From Mya arenaria (lineage: Eukaryota; Mollusca; Bivalvia; Myida; Myidae), in the NCBI RefSeq assembly GCF_026914265.1, contig NC_069131.1:9192001-9256000 (forward strand): DNA of 64,000 nt. Direction: 5' to 3'. Position numbers and translations under genes: made by a program. Under the pieces are notes generated by a model. That model was not told the origin of the DNA. It worked only from the letters and a program-made list of their open reading frames with translations, and ran no database searches. Every line of letters starts with the position of its first letter. The stretch's first letter is position 1. Positions 1-12,934 of this stretch are shown here, piece after piece.

Positions 1-194
1 CATAAAAGACGTTGAACACTAAACAACGCTTTTCAAAATGTATAGCTGGCTCTTTTGTCTGGTATTTTCATACCTGCACACCGGTTACCTGACTAATGGT
101 CACGTGACAAGTTTGTGTATACAATCGGATTTCACTCAGGTGTTTTCGGATTCAAAATGTACAAACTATCAGAAATTACATAAAAATCGTAAAA

Positions 195-3100
195 ATGACG
201 AAGAAAAGTCTTCTTACAGTAACTTGCCTTCACTTTACTGTTTTCGTTCTGTCAATTATCTCTGTAAATGCTCAGTATCACGTCCTCGTCAGAACAGAAC
301 ATGGAGAGGTTGAAGGGTTCACAGTCAGATCTCAGTATGAGGCGTATGACAGGCGAAGGGTTAACGTCTTCCTTGGAGTGCCATACGCTAAGCAGCCAAC
401 ACAGTACCAGGACTGGAGAAGGGAATTCCGATTCAACGTAAGATTTTTATAGATGAGCTATTTTTGACTTTCGGTCCAGCCAAGAATGGTGTTTATCCCC
501 GCCAAATGCTCCCGCACCCAAGGGACCCTAGGTAAGCCAAAGGCCCATTTCCCGCTATTATTGGCGCTAAGACAAAACCACCGCATTCACCCGGCACTGC
601 GGGGCCTCCTGGAAGGTAAAAACACAGCCCATTTCCCATTTACAAATACAAATCAACAGCAATAACAGAATCAATTTACTGCAATATTCATCATAATTAT
701 TTAGTCATTGTCCCAGTTCATACTGACAATAAAAACCTAGTTTGCTAGTTTGACGTTTAGATCCAGCATTCTGGATAACAATAAGTTGGAGAAGAAATTA
801 ATGTAATTATTCGACCTTACTTCAGACTTATTGATAGTTGTACAAGTGTACATAGTGGTGTCAGTTACTACATGTTTAAATGCCATTTGTACATGACCAT
901 TTTAGAAACCAGAGAAGCCTTCTTGGACTGGGACTTGGAAGGCAGACAAGTATGGCCCAGCGTGTCCCCAGCTGCCATGGTTTGTGAAGCAGACAGTTCC
1001 CAGCTTCAGCCGTGCAGCGACCAGCGAGGACTGCCTCTACATGAACATCTTTACCCCCAATGTAAGTAACTAGCTTATAAATAATATACTTATGATAAGT
1101 GCTTGCTTATAATTTATAAAATTACTAAATCAGTGCAAAAATGGTAAAACATTAATTCTGGCTTCCATAACTTTAATGTTGATATATATTTTTTTGATAT
1201 TTACTACACATTAAAGTTGAATATATAACGTGCTCCCTGAAGTTCTCTAGCTGGTAACATATCTGAGATAATGAACCTTTAAGGAATAAAAGGATGGCAT
1301 TATATTTCAGAAAAAACTTTGAAAGTTTTAAAAAAAAAACAGTGTTTCTTTTTCTTACCAATTTGAGGCCTCAATTCAGCTCAATTTTAAAACATTATTT
1401 TCTTCCAAAAATTTCTGTAAATACTTTCCTTGTTTTATTATTAATTTGCTATATCAAATGATTGGAGTCCCCCATGGCAATTCTGTTTGGAAAAATCCGT
1501 GTATTCTTTAAAAATTAACTAATTATCACATTCTTGAACCTTTTCTGCCTATTTTAAAGTTAATACAATCTTGAGTACTCAGCCATTTTCACCCCAATGT
1601 TCCATGTTTAACCCCATTAAGGACCTTAAAACATGCACAGTGACCATGTATGACTTTTTCCTGACAGGCGACAGATGAACAGCCAGTCGCAAATCCTAAC
1701 CTGTTTCCAGTGATGGTGTTTATCCACGGGGGAGGGTGGACAATGGGGGCCTCCCAACAGTACCCAGGGATCTTCCTAGCTGAACGCAGGGTTGTTGTCG
1801 TTACATTCAACTACAGGCTTAATGCTCTGGGTGAGAAATTGTGTGGTTTACTCAAGATTAAGATCACATTATCTTTGTCAGTTTGTTAGCATTATAGCTG
1901 CAATCTCACAGATTGACCTTTTTGACAACTTTTTATTCTTTTGTCTTGGAATGAACCATTCTTTACGTTAATATCTGGAAACTAGTGATATAAGACTGGT
2001 GACACAGCATCAGATCGCAGTATTTAATATTTATGTTCGAAAATTGAAGTTTTGTGGCCCAAAGCATCCCTAACGCTTTATGAAAATTGAGCTTTTCGGC
2101 ATAAAACATCAATTTTGAACGTAAATATAAAAAAAGCAATCCAATATCTTGTCAGCTGAGTCAACATCGCTGGTTCTCAAACATTAACGAAAAAGAGCTC
2201 ATTCTTAGACAAAAATGTGTGTCAAAACGGTCCATCTGTGAGAGTGCAGCTTTACTGTAAAGATAAAAAACAAGAATGTTTTATATGGATATTTCCTTGC
2301 CTCTGATGACAGTGTATTATAAGCCCAATGTATTTTTGATGCTGCAATTTAGTACATTCAATAATTGTGTATACATGTTTTTCCTTTTTACAGGATTCCT
2401 GAGCACAGCCGATCAATATTCCCCGGGTAACTATGGTTTGTGGGACCAACACAGAGCCCTGGAATTTGTGAAAGAGAACATTCGCAGTTTCCGTGGTAAT
2501 CCTAACATGGTGACCATATTTGGGCACAGTACTGGAGCTGCAAGTGTGGGCCTACATTTACTGTCTCCAAGATCCTACAGTAAGTGGCGTTAGCAAAGTT
2601 TCAGATTTAAACGCTCAAGATTCGGCCAGGTTGTTATATTGGAGAAGGAAAAGAAGAAGAAAAACTTTTTATTATTATGCTTTCCTGTTCTTAATAGGGA
2701 TTTTTCTATGAAATCAAATTGATATTTCACTGTATTAAACAGTGAAACTACCCATTTGAGTTCTTACTGTTTTGAAATATAAGCTCTTTTTTGTGTCCAA
2801 ATACAACCTCAGCGCTCACACTGCTGGGACACTATTTTATTATAAATTTCTGAAATAATGTTAGGTTTACATACAATTTGGTGCACTTTTCTGAAAATAA
2901 ATGACATTTAATATTTTTAGGCATATAATACAAAGAAAAGTTGTTAGTTTTATTGTAAGATCGCCAAATAGTTTACCTCCTGAACAGGCCTCAAGAAAGT
3001 TAGCTTTGGTGCTCACTTGGTGTAATATATTGCAATCTTACACTGAAACAAACAGTTAGCCTCCATTTATTCATAGAAATGGTATATAAAATTGTATGTC

Positions 3101-6100
3101 TGAGGTAGGCCAATATTACCCTTGAACCGACATTTCAACATAACTCAATTGAGATTTTATACAATATAAGCAGACTTACTCTCAAAAAAGTTTGACCCAT
3201 TGTATACAAATGTTCTAATATACTGAAAAGGATTAATAAATGTCGAAAACAATGGTTCTTATGAAGAATACCGAGTTAAATTTGAAATGAAGGTGTAGGA
3301 AACATGGTATTTCTTCCTTATGAGACGATAGTACATTAGAGTAAATCTTTAGCACTCGCCAATCATTAAATATTTTTGAGTTTTCAGCTTTTTAATACAC
3401 GGTTACCATTTTGTTATCAGTAATTTATATTTTCCATAAATGCATTATTTAGAAAGTATTAAAGGGTTATCTCTCAAAAGTTATGTTTGTTATACAATGT
3501 TCATGTGTAATTAATTTTGAATAAGAGTGTCACTTTAAATCATCATAAATATGACAACCTATTAATACATATTTTTAACACAAAGTACATTCAAGTCAGT
3601 CAAAAATGAAAGTTGTGCAAATTTCAGTGTTCTCAATAAGAACCGGCTGCCGGTCAAAATGGACGGTTCAAATGGCAATAGGGCCAGTTAAAATTTGGAA
3701 AACTAAATGAATTTTCAGTAGAATAAGTAGAAGCTGGTCGTTTACTTTACCATTTGAGACGGTTTAACCAAAACTTATTGAGAACCCTGGAATTTAAGGG
3801 TGTAACTAAATTTCATTACTTTTCAATTAATATAATAAATGAATTAGAAATAGTATAGTCTATACAATTTTACATTTGGTAATATTTCAATATTAAAAAT
3901 TAAACGTCTGTCTTCTATTCCATTAAATAACTCTGTATGGCAGAAGATTTGATAATCATTAAATTATTTGTGAATAAAACATTTGCATGACTCACTATAT
4001 ATCATTTACCTATTATTATAAAATGTTATTCTACTGTTATTCTATAAATAAATTACTATGTAGAGTCCCTTTCATTGACCTACAGATAGTGAATTCAATA
4101 TTACCTCCAAAATTTCATTGGGAGTTGTGTCCCTTTTATTGTGATATTCCAAAATTCAAAACTTACTTTTCATAGTAAAAAACACTAACACTTATTGCCA
4201 TGTTGTCATGTTAATGCATATTAATCATGCGAGTGGTCTAGTGGTTGAGGTGTCAGTCTGTTGCCAAAGAGGTTGTGGGTGCGTCCCCACTAGGGGTACC
4301 TTCTGATACTTCCACCACGGACCTATAAACCAGGTCCATACTTCCACCTATGGTTTAAAAAATCCAAGTGAACAGAGTATTGCTTAAGTCAAAGGTAATG
4401 GAATTTGGGGTATTTTCAGTGAGTCAGTCGGGCCACTGTATGCTAAAACTTTTCAAGGAACATCAAATAAATGTTACATATAACTCATAAGAGTTTCATT
4501 TCTAAATAATATGGATATAATTGTTTCTTTTCCAGATTTGTTCCATCAGGCCATTATGATGTCAGGTTCTGATCGAACCCAATGGGCCGTTCTGCCGAGC
4601 AGTGACGATGCAAGTTATTATGCCTCGGAGCTTGCTCGTGAGACAGGGTGTCCACCCAATGATAATTATCGGTTGATCAGGTGTCTGCAGGAATACCGCA
4701 GTGCCGATGAGATTGTGAATGCCTCAGCTAGGGTCAGGGTTAGGGTAGGTGTTGATTTTTATGCCCCCACAAAGTGGCGGCATATAGGGTTGCCCATGTC
4801 CGTACGTACGTCTGTCTGTCTGTACGTACGTACGTACGTCCCGAAGATTGTTTCCGATCTAATTCTTGAAAACCGTTTGTCCAATCCTCACCAAACTTTA
4901 CATACATGATTGTGACCATAATATCTTGATCAAGTTCGATAGCCATGGAAATCGCTTTTGTCATTTAGGAGTTACGGCCCTTTATTTGCAAAAAAAGACT
5001 TGAAAAATACGTCCCGAAGATTGTTTCCGATCTAATTCTTGAAAACTGTTTGTCCAATCCTCACCAAACTTTTAACACATGTTTGTAACCATAATACCTT
5101 GATCAAGTTCGATAGCCATGGAAATCGCTTTAATCATTTAGGAGTTAGGGCCCTTTATTGTATGAATATTTTCACCTCTTTTTTAAATTCATAGCAACTG
5201 GTTGGATATATGATGTTATGACTCAAAAAAGATTTTCATATTAGTGACTTAAGTTTTCTGGTTTTTGAGATACAAAATAAAGTTTGTTTGGTGCCCGTCA
5301 ATGATTAATCTATTATATTAGATCACCCTGCAATCATAAACCCTTGCCATTGAAGGGCGGTTACAAAAGGCTTGTTTGTTGTCAATATACATTTAAACAC
5401 AAGTAGACTAAAGACTCAAAATCCTGTAACACAAGATAAAGAGAACTTTAAATGAGACTTTTACACAGAATCAAATGAGACATGGTAGAAATACATGATA
5501 TTTGGATTACATGGAATATTTAAACAGATCCAGGGAGTTCTCTTCCTGGTGGTGAATGGGCTCACAATAGACCTTCTTGACAGAGCAGCCTGTGATCCTT
5601 GTGGTCAATGGGCTCACAATATACCTTCTTGACAGAACCGCCTGTGATCCTGGTGGTCAATGGGCTCACAATATACCTTTTTGACAGAACCGCCTGTGAT
5701 ATTGGAGCTAGATATAAATTTATAATATACCACTATTGCCCATTCTAGGAGGGTACGGTAGGGAGCCCATGGAGTCCAGTTGTTGATGGCCCATTCCAGG
5801 GCTCACAGTATGCCTTTATGACCGACCAGCCCAGAGATATGCGTTCACAGGGACGTTTCCAGAAGCTACGAGTCATGGGAGGACTCACCAAGGATGATGG
5901 ATCATATTTTATACGTAAGATTTATCATGATTTCTAATTATTTAGTGATTTTATTCTCTCTTTTACCAAAGGAAGAAGTCAATCATTCTTATAATTCCGA
6001 TCACCCTTAAATAGCTTCTTACCCTTTGATAATAATAACATATCAATAATGTCACTACCCTGCGCTTGAGTGCAAATATAGGGTACTAAATTTTAATACT

Positions 6101-9100
6101 GACATTGACAGTTGTCTGAATTTCTGCTTCTGATTGTGTATAAAATATGTTTCTTTCTCCCTAGCATGCCATCCCTAGCAAGAGAGCCTTATGCCAACCT
6201 AGTTTGGCAACATACTTATAATTACTCTGCTTCTTCGCCTACTAGTAATATATACATAATCTGACCCAAGCCAATGTGGTGACACTAAAGGTGGGACTGA
6301 CACCAACACAGGTTGAAATGTAAGATCTGAATGAAGATTAGTCACTACTTTCTTATTATTTTTAATTATTGTACGTTCTTGACAATGTGTATTTTCCCAT
6401 TTCTTTCTCTCATCCTAACGGACATACCATTTGCTCCCACAGGTCCAGATGACTATCGACTCTGACAACATATTTTACTCTTGCCCAGCTACTTTACATT
6501 TGTATAAAACATAATTCTTTTCTCCCAGCAAACATGCCATCACTCCAAGAGGGCCTATCACCAACTCAATTTGACAACATCCTGCTGGAGTTCCTGCGTG
6601 ACCAGAATGTGAAGGACATGGTGAACGCCCTGGAGGCTCTCCGGTTCGAGTACTCGTATTGGCCACAACGCAGCAACTACTCCTGGGTACGCCAGGAGAT
6701 GATGGATGTAAGTAGTCAGTGGCATAATGAAAGTCAGTATGATACTGACATAAGCATGTGTGTAACATTTGATTGAAAAATGAAAGAAACAGATTGCCAA
6801 ACATTGCAAGTCTAGGAGAAAATAGAAGAGCAAATGTCCCGAGTCTGTGGCTGATGCTGATCATAAAAAATAGTTCAGCCATGCTCCAAGAAGCTTTCAA
6901 GTAATGCTGAATTTCATGTTCAGAAAACTATTTACCTATAAGAAACAATAAAATGCTCAATCCCTTCCATGATATTCAAATAAAACTTTGTATGCATGTT
7001 ACCAGAGACAGTATGCATATTTATAGGAAGTGGAATAACTCTGACTTATAGAGTATTGCCCCTTGTTTACTGAAAAAACAAGGGAAGACAATCGTTTGCT
7101 TTTACTCGACATCGCTCTTGATAAATTTACAACCAAATTCATTATGTATTTTATTAATAAACTATGATTTGCAATATATCTAAAGGTACGTTTTTACAAT
7201 GTGTCAATATTCATATTATCTTAGTTCATAATCGCCATTAATAAGGCATAATCATACTTTTCCAGATGATGTCAGACTACCTGTTTGGTACAGGGATGGA
7301 CGAGACACTGCGTTCCCAAAATCTCTACAACAGAACCTATATGTATCTTTTTAACTACAAGTCAAGATACGACTATGTCCCGACCTGGAGAGGTATGTGC
7401 CTTCTGATAGATCTATTTATTGTTAGAAAAGATATATGTACTGCAATCTCAGAATCTCTTCAATAGGGTGTACATACATATGTATCTGCAATACAAGTTA
7501 CAATAAGTGGATGGGCTCTGTTTCAGTTCAAGTACAAGTCACAAAAATGATATTTGTTGCCATTAAATTTTTTACATGTGTGAGTACATGTATTATAACC
7601 AATGTCAGAATTATATTACATATACAATGTAATTTAAAACAACACCATGAAAATATATATTTTTGTAAAACCACAAAATTTCGTGCCAAGTAATAATTAT
7701 ACGATTCACAGTATGCACATGATCATGAATTTTATGAAGGAATGTACATGATATTGGTTCTTAAGATTGCTTTTATATGTACATTTCTAATCAAAGGGAG
7801 GGTAATGATATTCTATTCCCTTCCACCCCAGCAAGCTTAAAAGGAAACTAATTTCAATGTACTGGTTACTGTCCAGGTGTTGCCCATGGTCAGGAGCTGC
7901 AGTACGTGTTTGGTTACCCGTTCATCAACCAGACATACAGGGACCTGTTCGGAGTCTACCCACGTCAGGTGTACGACATCGACTTCACAGACAGGAACAT
8001 CAGTGAATACATGATCAGCCTCTTCACAAATTTCTCCAACTCAGGGTATCTCACAGTTTATACCTTTTCTTTGTATAATACTTTTCAAGAATGTTGAGAC
8101 ATATTTGTCATTGCTATAAATGTTAATATTGCATTGTTAGAATGGTGAACTATGTTTGTTTTTCTGTATGTTCAGTGTTAAAAATGTCAAGAGAAAAGAT
8201 ACATGTACTGTCATCTAGTTTATAGCCTTAAAAATGTTGTTGATTTCAAAATCTAATATAACTGTGATACATTCAATTCTTAAGAAAAACTTCTAATATA
8301 AATGTGATGCATTCAATTCTTAAGAAAAACTTCTAATATAAATGTGATGCATTCAATTCTTTACAAAAGCTTCTAATATAACTGTGGTGCATTCAATTCT
8401 TTACAAAATCTTCTAATATAACTGTGATGCATTCAATTCTTAACAAAATCTTCTAATATAACTGTGATGCATTCAATTCTTTACAAAAACTTCTAATATA
8501 ACTGTGATGCATTCAATTCTTAACAAAATCTAATATAATTGTGATGCATTCAATTCTTAACAAAATCTTCTAATATAACTGTGATGCATTCAATTCTTTA
8601 CAAAAACTTCTAATATAACTGTGATGCATTCAATTCTTAACAAAATCTTCTAGTATAACTGTGATGCATTCAATTCTTAACAAAATCTTCTAATATAACT
8701 GTGATGCATTCAATTCTTTACAAAAACTTCTAATATAACTGTGATGCATTCAATTCTTAACAAAATCTAATATAATTGTGATGCATTCAATTCTTAACAA
8801 AATCTTCTAATATAACTGTGATGCATTCAATTCTTTACAAAAACTTCTAATATAACTGTGATGCATTCAATTCTTAACAAAATCTTCTAATATAACTGTG
8901 ATGCATTCAATTCTTAACAAAATCTTCTAATATAACTGTGATGCATTCAATTCTTTACAAAAACTTCTAATATAACTGTGATGCATTCAATTCTTTACAA
9001 AAACTTCTAATATAACTGTGATGCATTCAATTCTTAACAAAATCTTCTAATATAACTGTGATGCATTCAATTCTTTACAAAAACTTCTAATATAACTGTG

Positions 9101-10376
9101 ATGCATTCAATTCTTTACAAAAACTTCTAATATAACTGTGATGCATTCAATTCTTAAGAAAATCTTCTAATATAACTGTGATGCATTCAATTCTTAACAA
9201 AATCTTCTAATATAACTGTGATGCATTCAATTCTTAACAAAATCTTCTAATATAACTGTGATGCATTCAATTCTTAACAAAATCTTCTAATATAACTGAT
9301 GCATTCAATTCTTAACAAAATCTTCTAATATAACTGTGATGCATTCAATTCTTAACAAAATCTTCTAATATAACTGTGATGCATTCAATTCTTTACAAAA
9401 ACTTCTAATATAACTGTGATGCATTCAATTCTTAACGGTGACATCATTGTACAATATCCACACAGAAAACTTGAATGCTTGCTTATACAGGAACCCTACA
9501 GATAGTAAATACACAGTGAGCAACTTTGGTAACATACCTTGGCTGGAGTATAACCTACAAAACCACAGTTATCTCGAGATTGGAAACAAGACACAAAACA
9601 GGGTGAACTTTCGACAACGGCAATATGTCTTCTGGCGGGAATATTTCCTGTCTATCACAAACAGGGGCCAAAGTGAGTTTTTAAGTAGCTCTGTACTAGT
9701 CTGTAATACCCATACTTCTGATCCATACCTCTTATTGACTAATCAACTATAAAACTGTTATCTTTATACTTTGTACTAATTTAAACTGTGCTTGAAGGAT
9801 TTGTGACCATGCTTTCACCACGGTGTAGTTAACATGCAGTTGCAATCAAACATATACATTTTTAAATCTTGAATGTGCATGTATGGTGTGCTTTCAGACA
9901 CTTGCTCCTCTGTAATCTATTTAATTTCGCATAATAATGTACAATGCGGATATACATATATATCACAAATTCCTTACCACTGTTTTGTGATGTGTGCATT
10001 AGCAAGATAATTGTATTATCATAGCTATATACAATGTCAACTTATAAATTTTCGCAACAGATCAAGCTTTGAAGCATGGTGTATATGTGTTCAAACCTTC
10101 TCTGATTAGTAATAGTTAGTTAGCTGTTTATGTAAGACTTTCTATTAGACCGATACTATTTCTGTATGTTTCAATAATAATTTTAAATGAAAGTATTACT
10201 GAACTACGTAGCTGTCTTTGTATTTTTCAGTTCTAACCACCACCACATCCAAACCGCTGTCAGAAAATGAGTTCCAGATTGCGACATATTCTGTCGGAGC
10301 GCTGGCCGCAGTTCTGCTCATCATTTGTATAGCACTGACCATCGTTATATGGAGAATGAGACCCAAAGACTACTGA
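195..10376 (+). CDS. Carboxylesterase/cholinesterase-like membrane protein, 11 exons
   Basis: Exons read as 195-437, 906-1061, 1668-1830, 2394-2579, 4536-4744, 5749-5914, 6529-6707, 7266-7392, 7877-8045, 9491-9672 and 10231-10376. All have AG/GT borders and the phases join to 1926 nt (641 aa), close to the family's usual length. Residues 1-26 form a signal peptide ending in VNA. Then come the family signature [12 protein letters not shown] (about 121-132), the oxyanion HGGGW (153-157), the nucleophile elbow GHSTG (Ser233), KDDGSYF with Asp369 where cholinesterases have Glu, and GVAHGQEL with His480. A membrane helix (about 612-634) and short RMRPKDY tail end the protein. It should be a cell-surface alpha/beta hydrolase with its catalytic domain outside. 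Neuroligin-type proteins share the fold, but the complete triad favours an enzyme. The substrate is unknown. An out-of-frame ATG at 38 opens a reading frame that overlaps this start, so the 5' UTR structure is uncertain. Confidence 0.9.
463..655. repeat. Diverged partial copy of the 28389-28709 inverted-repeat element
   Basis: Lies in intron 1 of the esterase gene. It shares several blocks with 28430-28650 and 62345-62500, for example 'cggtccagccaag', 'gggaccctaggtaag' and 'caccgcattcacccggcactg'. The terminal inverted repeats are not visible here, so this is an internal remnant. Confidence 0.7.
1896..2251. mobile_element. Short inverted-repeat element (MITE), copy 1
   Basis: Begins 'agctgcaatctcacagatt' and ends with the near reverse complement 'atctgtgagagtgcagct'. 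The same termini bound the element at 54831-55154, where TTAA flanks are clear. Both ends of this copy resemble each other for about 60 bases. It sits in intron 3 of the esterase gene and has no coding capacity. Confidence 0.7.
4229..4470 (+). repeat. tRNA-headed SINE-like repeat
   Basis: The segment 'gagtggtctagtggttgagg' resembles a Pol III A box with tRNA D arm, followed about 40 bases on by a degraded B box around 4280-4295. An unrelated body follows. It lies in intron 4 of the esterase gene. No target-site duplication was identified. Confidence 0.5.
4757..5381. repeat. Dispersed repeat with internal 150-bp duplication and (ACGT)n
   Basis: Starts 'tatgcccccacaaagtggcg', passes through an (acgt)n/(gtct)n stretch at about 4800-4838, then carries two copies of a roughly 150-base block (about 4837-4985 and 5010-5160) containing 'gaagattgtttccgatct' and 'gatcaagttcgatagccatg'. 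It directly follows the exon 5 donor of the esterase. It looks like a common bivalve non-coding repeat of unknown class. Confidence 0.6.
5530..5706 (+). repeat. Three tandem ~58-bp units resembling part of esterase exon 6
   Basis: Each unit carries a form of 'gggctcacaatataccttcttgacagaaccgcctgtgat'-type sequence in three copies. This resembles the exon 6 stretch at 5799-5837 that encodes [13 protein letters not shown]. The units lie just upstream of exon 6 in the same orientation. They lack an evident acceptor and are probably non-coding remnants of partial exon duplication. Confidence 0.65.
6148..6212 (+). pseudogene. Exon 7-like remnant in esterase intron 6
   Basis: The run from 'tttctttctccctagcatgc' to 'tttggcaacat' parallels the real acceptor and first 50 bases of exon 7 (6513-6580: polypyrimidine, cag, 'catgccatcactccaagagg', 'tttgacaacat'). 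It has an acceptor-like 'ccctag' but no donor, and in-frame use looks unlikely. It is probably a decayed partial duplicate. Confidence 0.55.
8250..9436. repeat. 40-bp minisatellite, about 29 copies
   Basis: The unit is 'cttctaatataactgtgatg' followed by 'cattcaattcttaacaaaat'. Common variants are 'ctttacaaaaac' for 'cttaacaaaatc' and a few units shortened by about 4 bases. It occupies most of intron 9 of the esterase and stops about 55 bases before exon 10. Confidence 0.95.
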
Positions 10377-11428
10377 TCTACTAGTGATAAACATGCTACT
10401 TCATACTCTCTGCAAACCTCCACATACAGTTTATGTGTTTCATAGCTTCAGACTTTCCATAAACCTGTGTAACTAACAAGTTTTGCTCGCCTTTGCCTAG
10501 AATGAGGTCAAATAACATGGCTACTATGGTGAATTAGTGTTTATGGACTGTATAGATAAATTTTTGACTATCCATGGGTCCTGAAGTCAAAGTGTATCAT
10601 GACATTTGATTGTATGTAAACATGTAACTGGAGTTTCCATATGTCAAAATATTCCTTAGAATAGAGAGTGAGCTGTAGTAATGTTAAATTTACAACAGTT
10701 AGATTTGATCATTAGAATTATTGTTAACATTTACTTGATTATGATGTACAATGTACTTTGATAAAGTTAATACTAGATCACTTTTTAATGAGAGTACACA
10801 TTTATTAGTGTACACATTTATTACATGGCTGATAAACAATAACTTGTGGCTTATTTGACAAAAAACAACACACAGTATAATAGCTGTACCCTGTCATATG
10901 AAGAAAGAGACATGGTGAAGTCCAAGATGAAGATGTAGAACAGTTACAGGGCCATAATATATATCGAATACCCTACCATACACGTGTGCATCATAGTAGT
11001 GCTAACTCTTAATGGTTCCAGTGTAGTAATTTTTAGAGATGCTGGACTTCTCCCAATAATATGATTGTAAAATTTGGTGAAATGAAGTGTTAAGGGGTTA
11101 AGCCTTTTGCAGTATAAACATATCATCATCTGTTTATTTCCAGGATTTTAAGTCTCAGGTTGTTATTCTTTCTCTAAAATGTTGAAATCATTGTAACTGT
11201 TGCGTTTTACTGTTGAATCGCCACTAGCGGTTCAAGATGGGGGTGCACATGGCACCCTCTCCTAATTTACTTTTAATTGTAATGTTGGAGAAAAGAGAAA
11301 TTAAATATGCCATTTCGGACTAGAAATTGTTTAAATAGTCTTGGGGGAGGAGTATAAACAAAAACAATGCCCCTGATGGCATCCATTGTTAAAGAATCAG
11401 TTTATTTGCAATCCACTCATGAAACTGT
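10377..11428 (+). other. Presumed 3' UTR and flank of the esterase gene
   Basis: AT-rich sequence with no coding signal that I can see. No well-placed AATAAA is visible close to the stop; the clearest one downstream is at 12552-12557, more than 2 kb away. The extent of the 3' UTR is therefore unknown. Confidence 0.4.
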
Positions 11429-11735
11429 GATTGTCATATGTATATGGTAGCTAGTTATACAATATAATATCAACAACTCGTGGACACTCGGGGCAGACCT
11501 TAAAAGTGATTGTCATATGTATATGGTAGCTAGTTATACAATAAAATATCAACAACTCGTGGACACTCGGGGCATCAACAACTCGTGGACACTCGGGGCA
11601 TCAACAACTCGTGGACACTCGGGGCATCAACAACTCGTGGACACTCGGGGCATCAACAACTCGTGGACACTCGGGGCATCAACAACTCGTGGACACTCGG
11701 GGCATCAACAACTCGTGGACACTCGGGGCAGACCT
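11429..11735. repeat. 26-bp minisatellite inside a 77-bp duplication
   Basis: Seven head-to-tail copies of 'atcaacaactcgtggacact'+'cggggc' run from 11549 to 11730. The 77 bases at 11429-11505, which contain one unit, are repeated from 11506. The array therefore grew inside the second copy of a short duplication. Because 26 is not a multiple of 3, all frames mix and the open frames here are not evidence of coding. Confidence 0.9.
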
Positions 11736-12934
11736 TAAAAGCTTGAGTTACCCAATGTTATATCTTCTTTGCAAGAATGCTTACAAATTGGGCTTTTAAA
11801 TTTCACATATATGTGTTATGCATAAATGTTGGACTACTACAGACATGAGTTACTCTTGTTCCATTTTGTTTTTGGAAATTGAATATGAATGTGGAAACGG
11901 CTGCTCAAATCCTTTGACAAATAACTGGCTTTAATTTTCACACTGTTCTTTCCATACATGTTTGTTAGTCTCAAGCAATATCCATATCTATAAATTCATT
12001 GTTATTCGTATGTTTTAATAATCCCATACTCGCATATATACTCACTGCTAACATTCCAATACTTGATCATTGTACATAGCCTTTTTATAATTACTTTCAT
12101 TTTATAATATATTATTAATCTTTCATATCATTTTAAATGTTTGTTTTCTAACTTTTATTGATACTTAGTATCTGAGGTGGAAATATATATATATATTAGT
12201 CTTATTCGAGGTCAGTTTTTAAAATTGTTATCACCATTTGTTAACGTTTAAGGCATTTTAAATACATGTATGTAAATTCCACTAATATTTCATTTTACAT
12301 TTTGGATTCGGTTCCTTTTGCGTAAACAAAACAATGTCAATCAATGGAGATCGCATGGTTGGGTTGCTATGTACGCCATTTTAAACGATATAATCAGATA
12401 AATTCCAAGAGAATAATGATCGGGCTCATATAGACTGATACACTGTATGATTCATATCATGCAAGGTTCGTGATACAAAGATATTTACCATATTTATATG
12501 CATTTGTAAATTGTGCAAATATGTAAAATATGTGCACACGATTGTATTTTTAATAAAAGAAATCTTAAATCCTCAAGCTTCTATGTGTTTTCTTCCCTTA
12601 TTCTGATATTGCTATCAGAAGGACGCATTTCAAGTCATATATTTTTCTCAAAGGGAATGTATCACAATATTTGAAATCTATATTATAGGTTAGTTCTTCG
12701 TGGTATTAACATGTATATAGCGTTGGCGTCATTGGCGGCGGCCTATGCGCTGGGCAAAATCCTTATTATTTGCTATAGCTAAAGGCGTTTAATTCACAAA
12801 AAGCCGGGCAAAAATGCTGGAAGTGGCAGGACGCCTCATGGAAACGAACAAGCGTCGGCATCGGTTTGCGGTGCTATTGTTTTATATGAAACTGTCATCG
12901 AATCAGTTTTACACAATTATTGTAAGAAGAGTTC
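11736..12934. other. Intergenic AT-rich stretch
   Basis: Separates the plus-strand esterase from the minus-strand TRIM-like gene. An AATAAA lies at 12552-12557 and could serve a long plus-strand transcript. I see no further gene or repeat structure. Confidence 0.4.

Noticed and set aside
38-313. 91-codon frame overlapping the esterase start
   Set aside because: It overlaps the signal peptide exon in another frame and resembles no protein; at most an upstream ORF.
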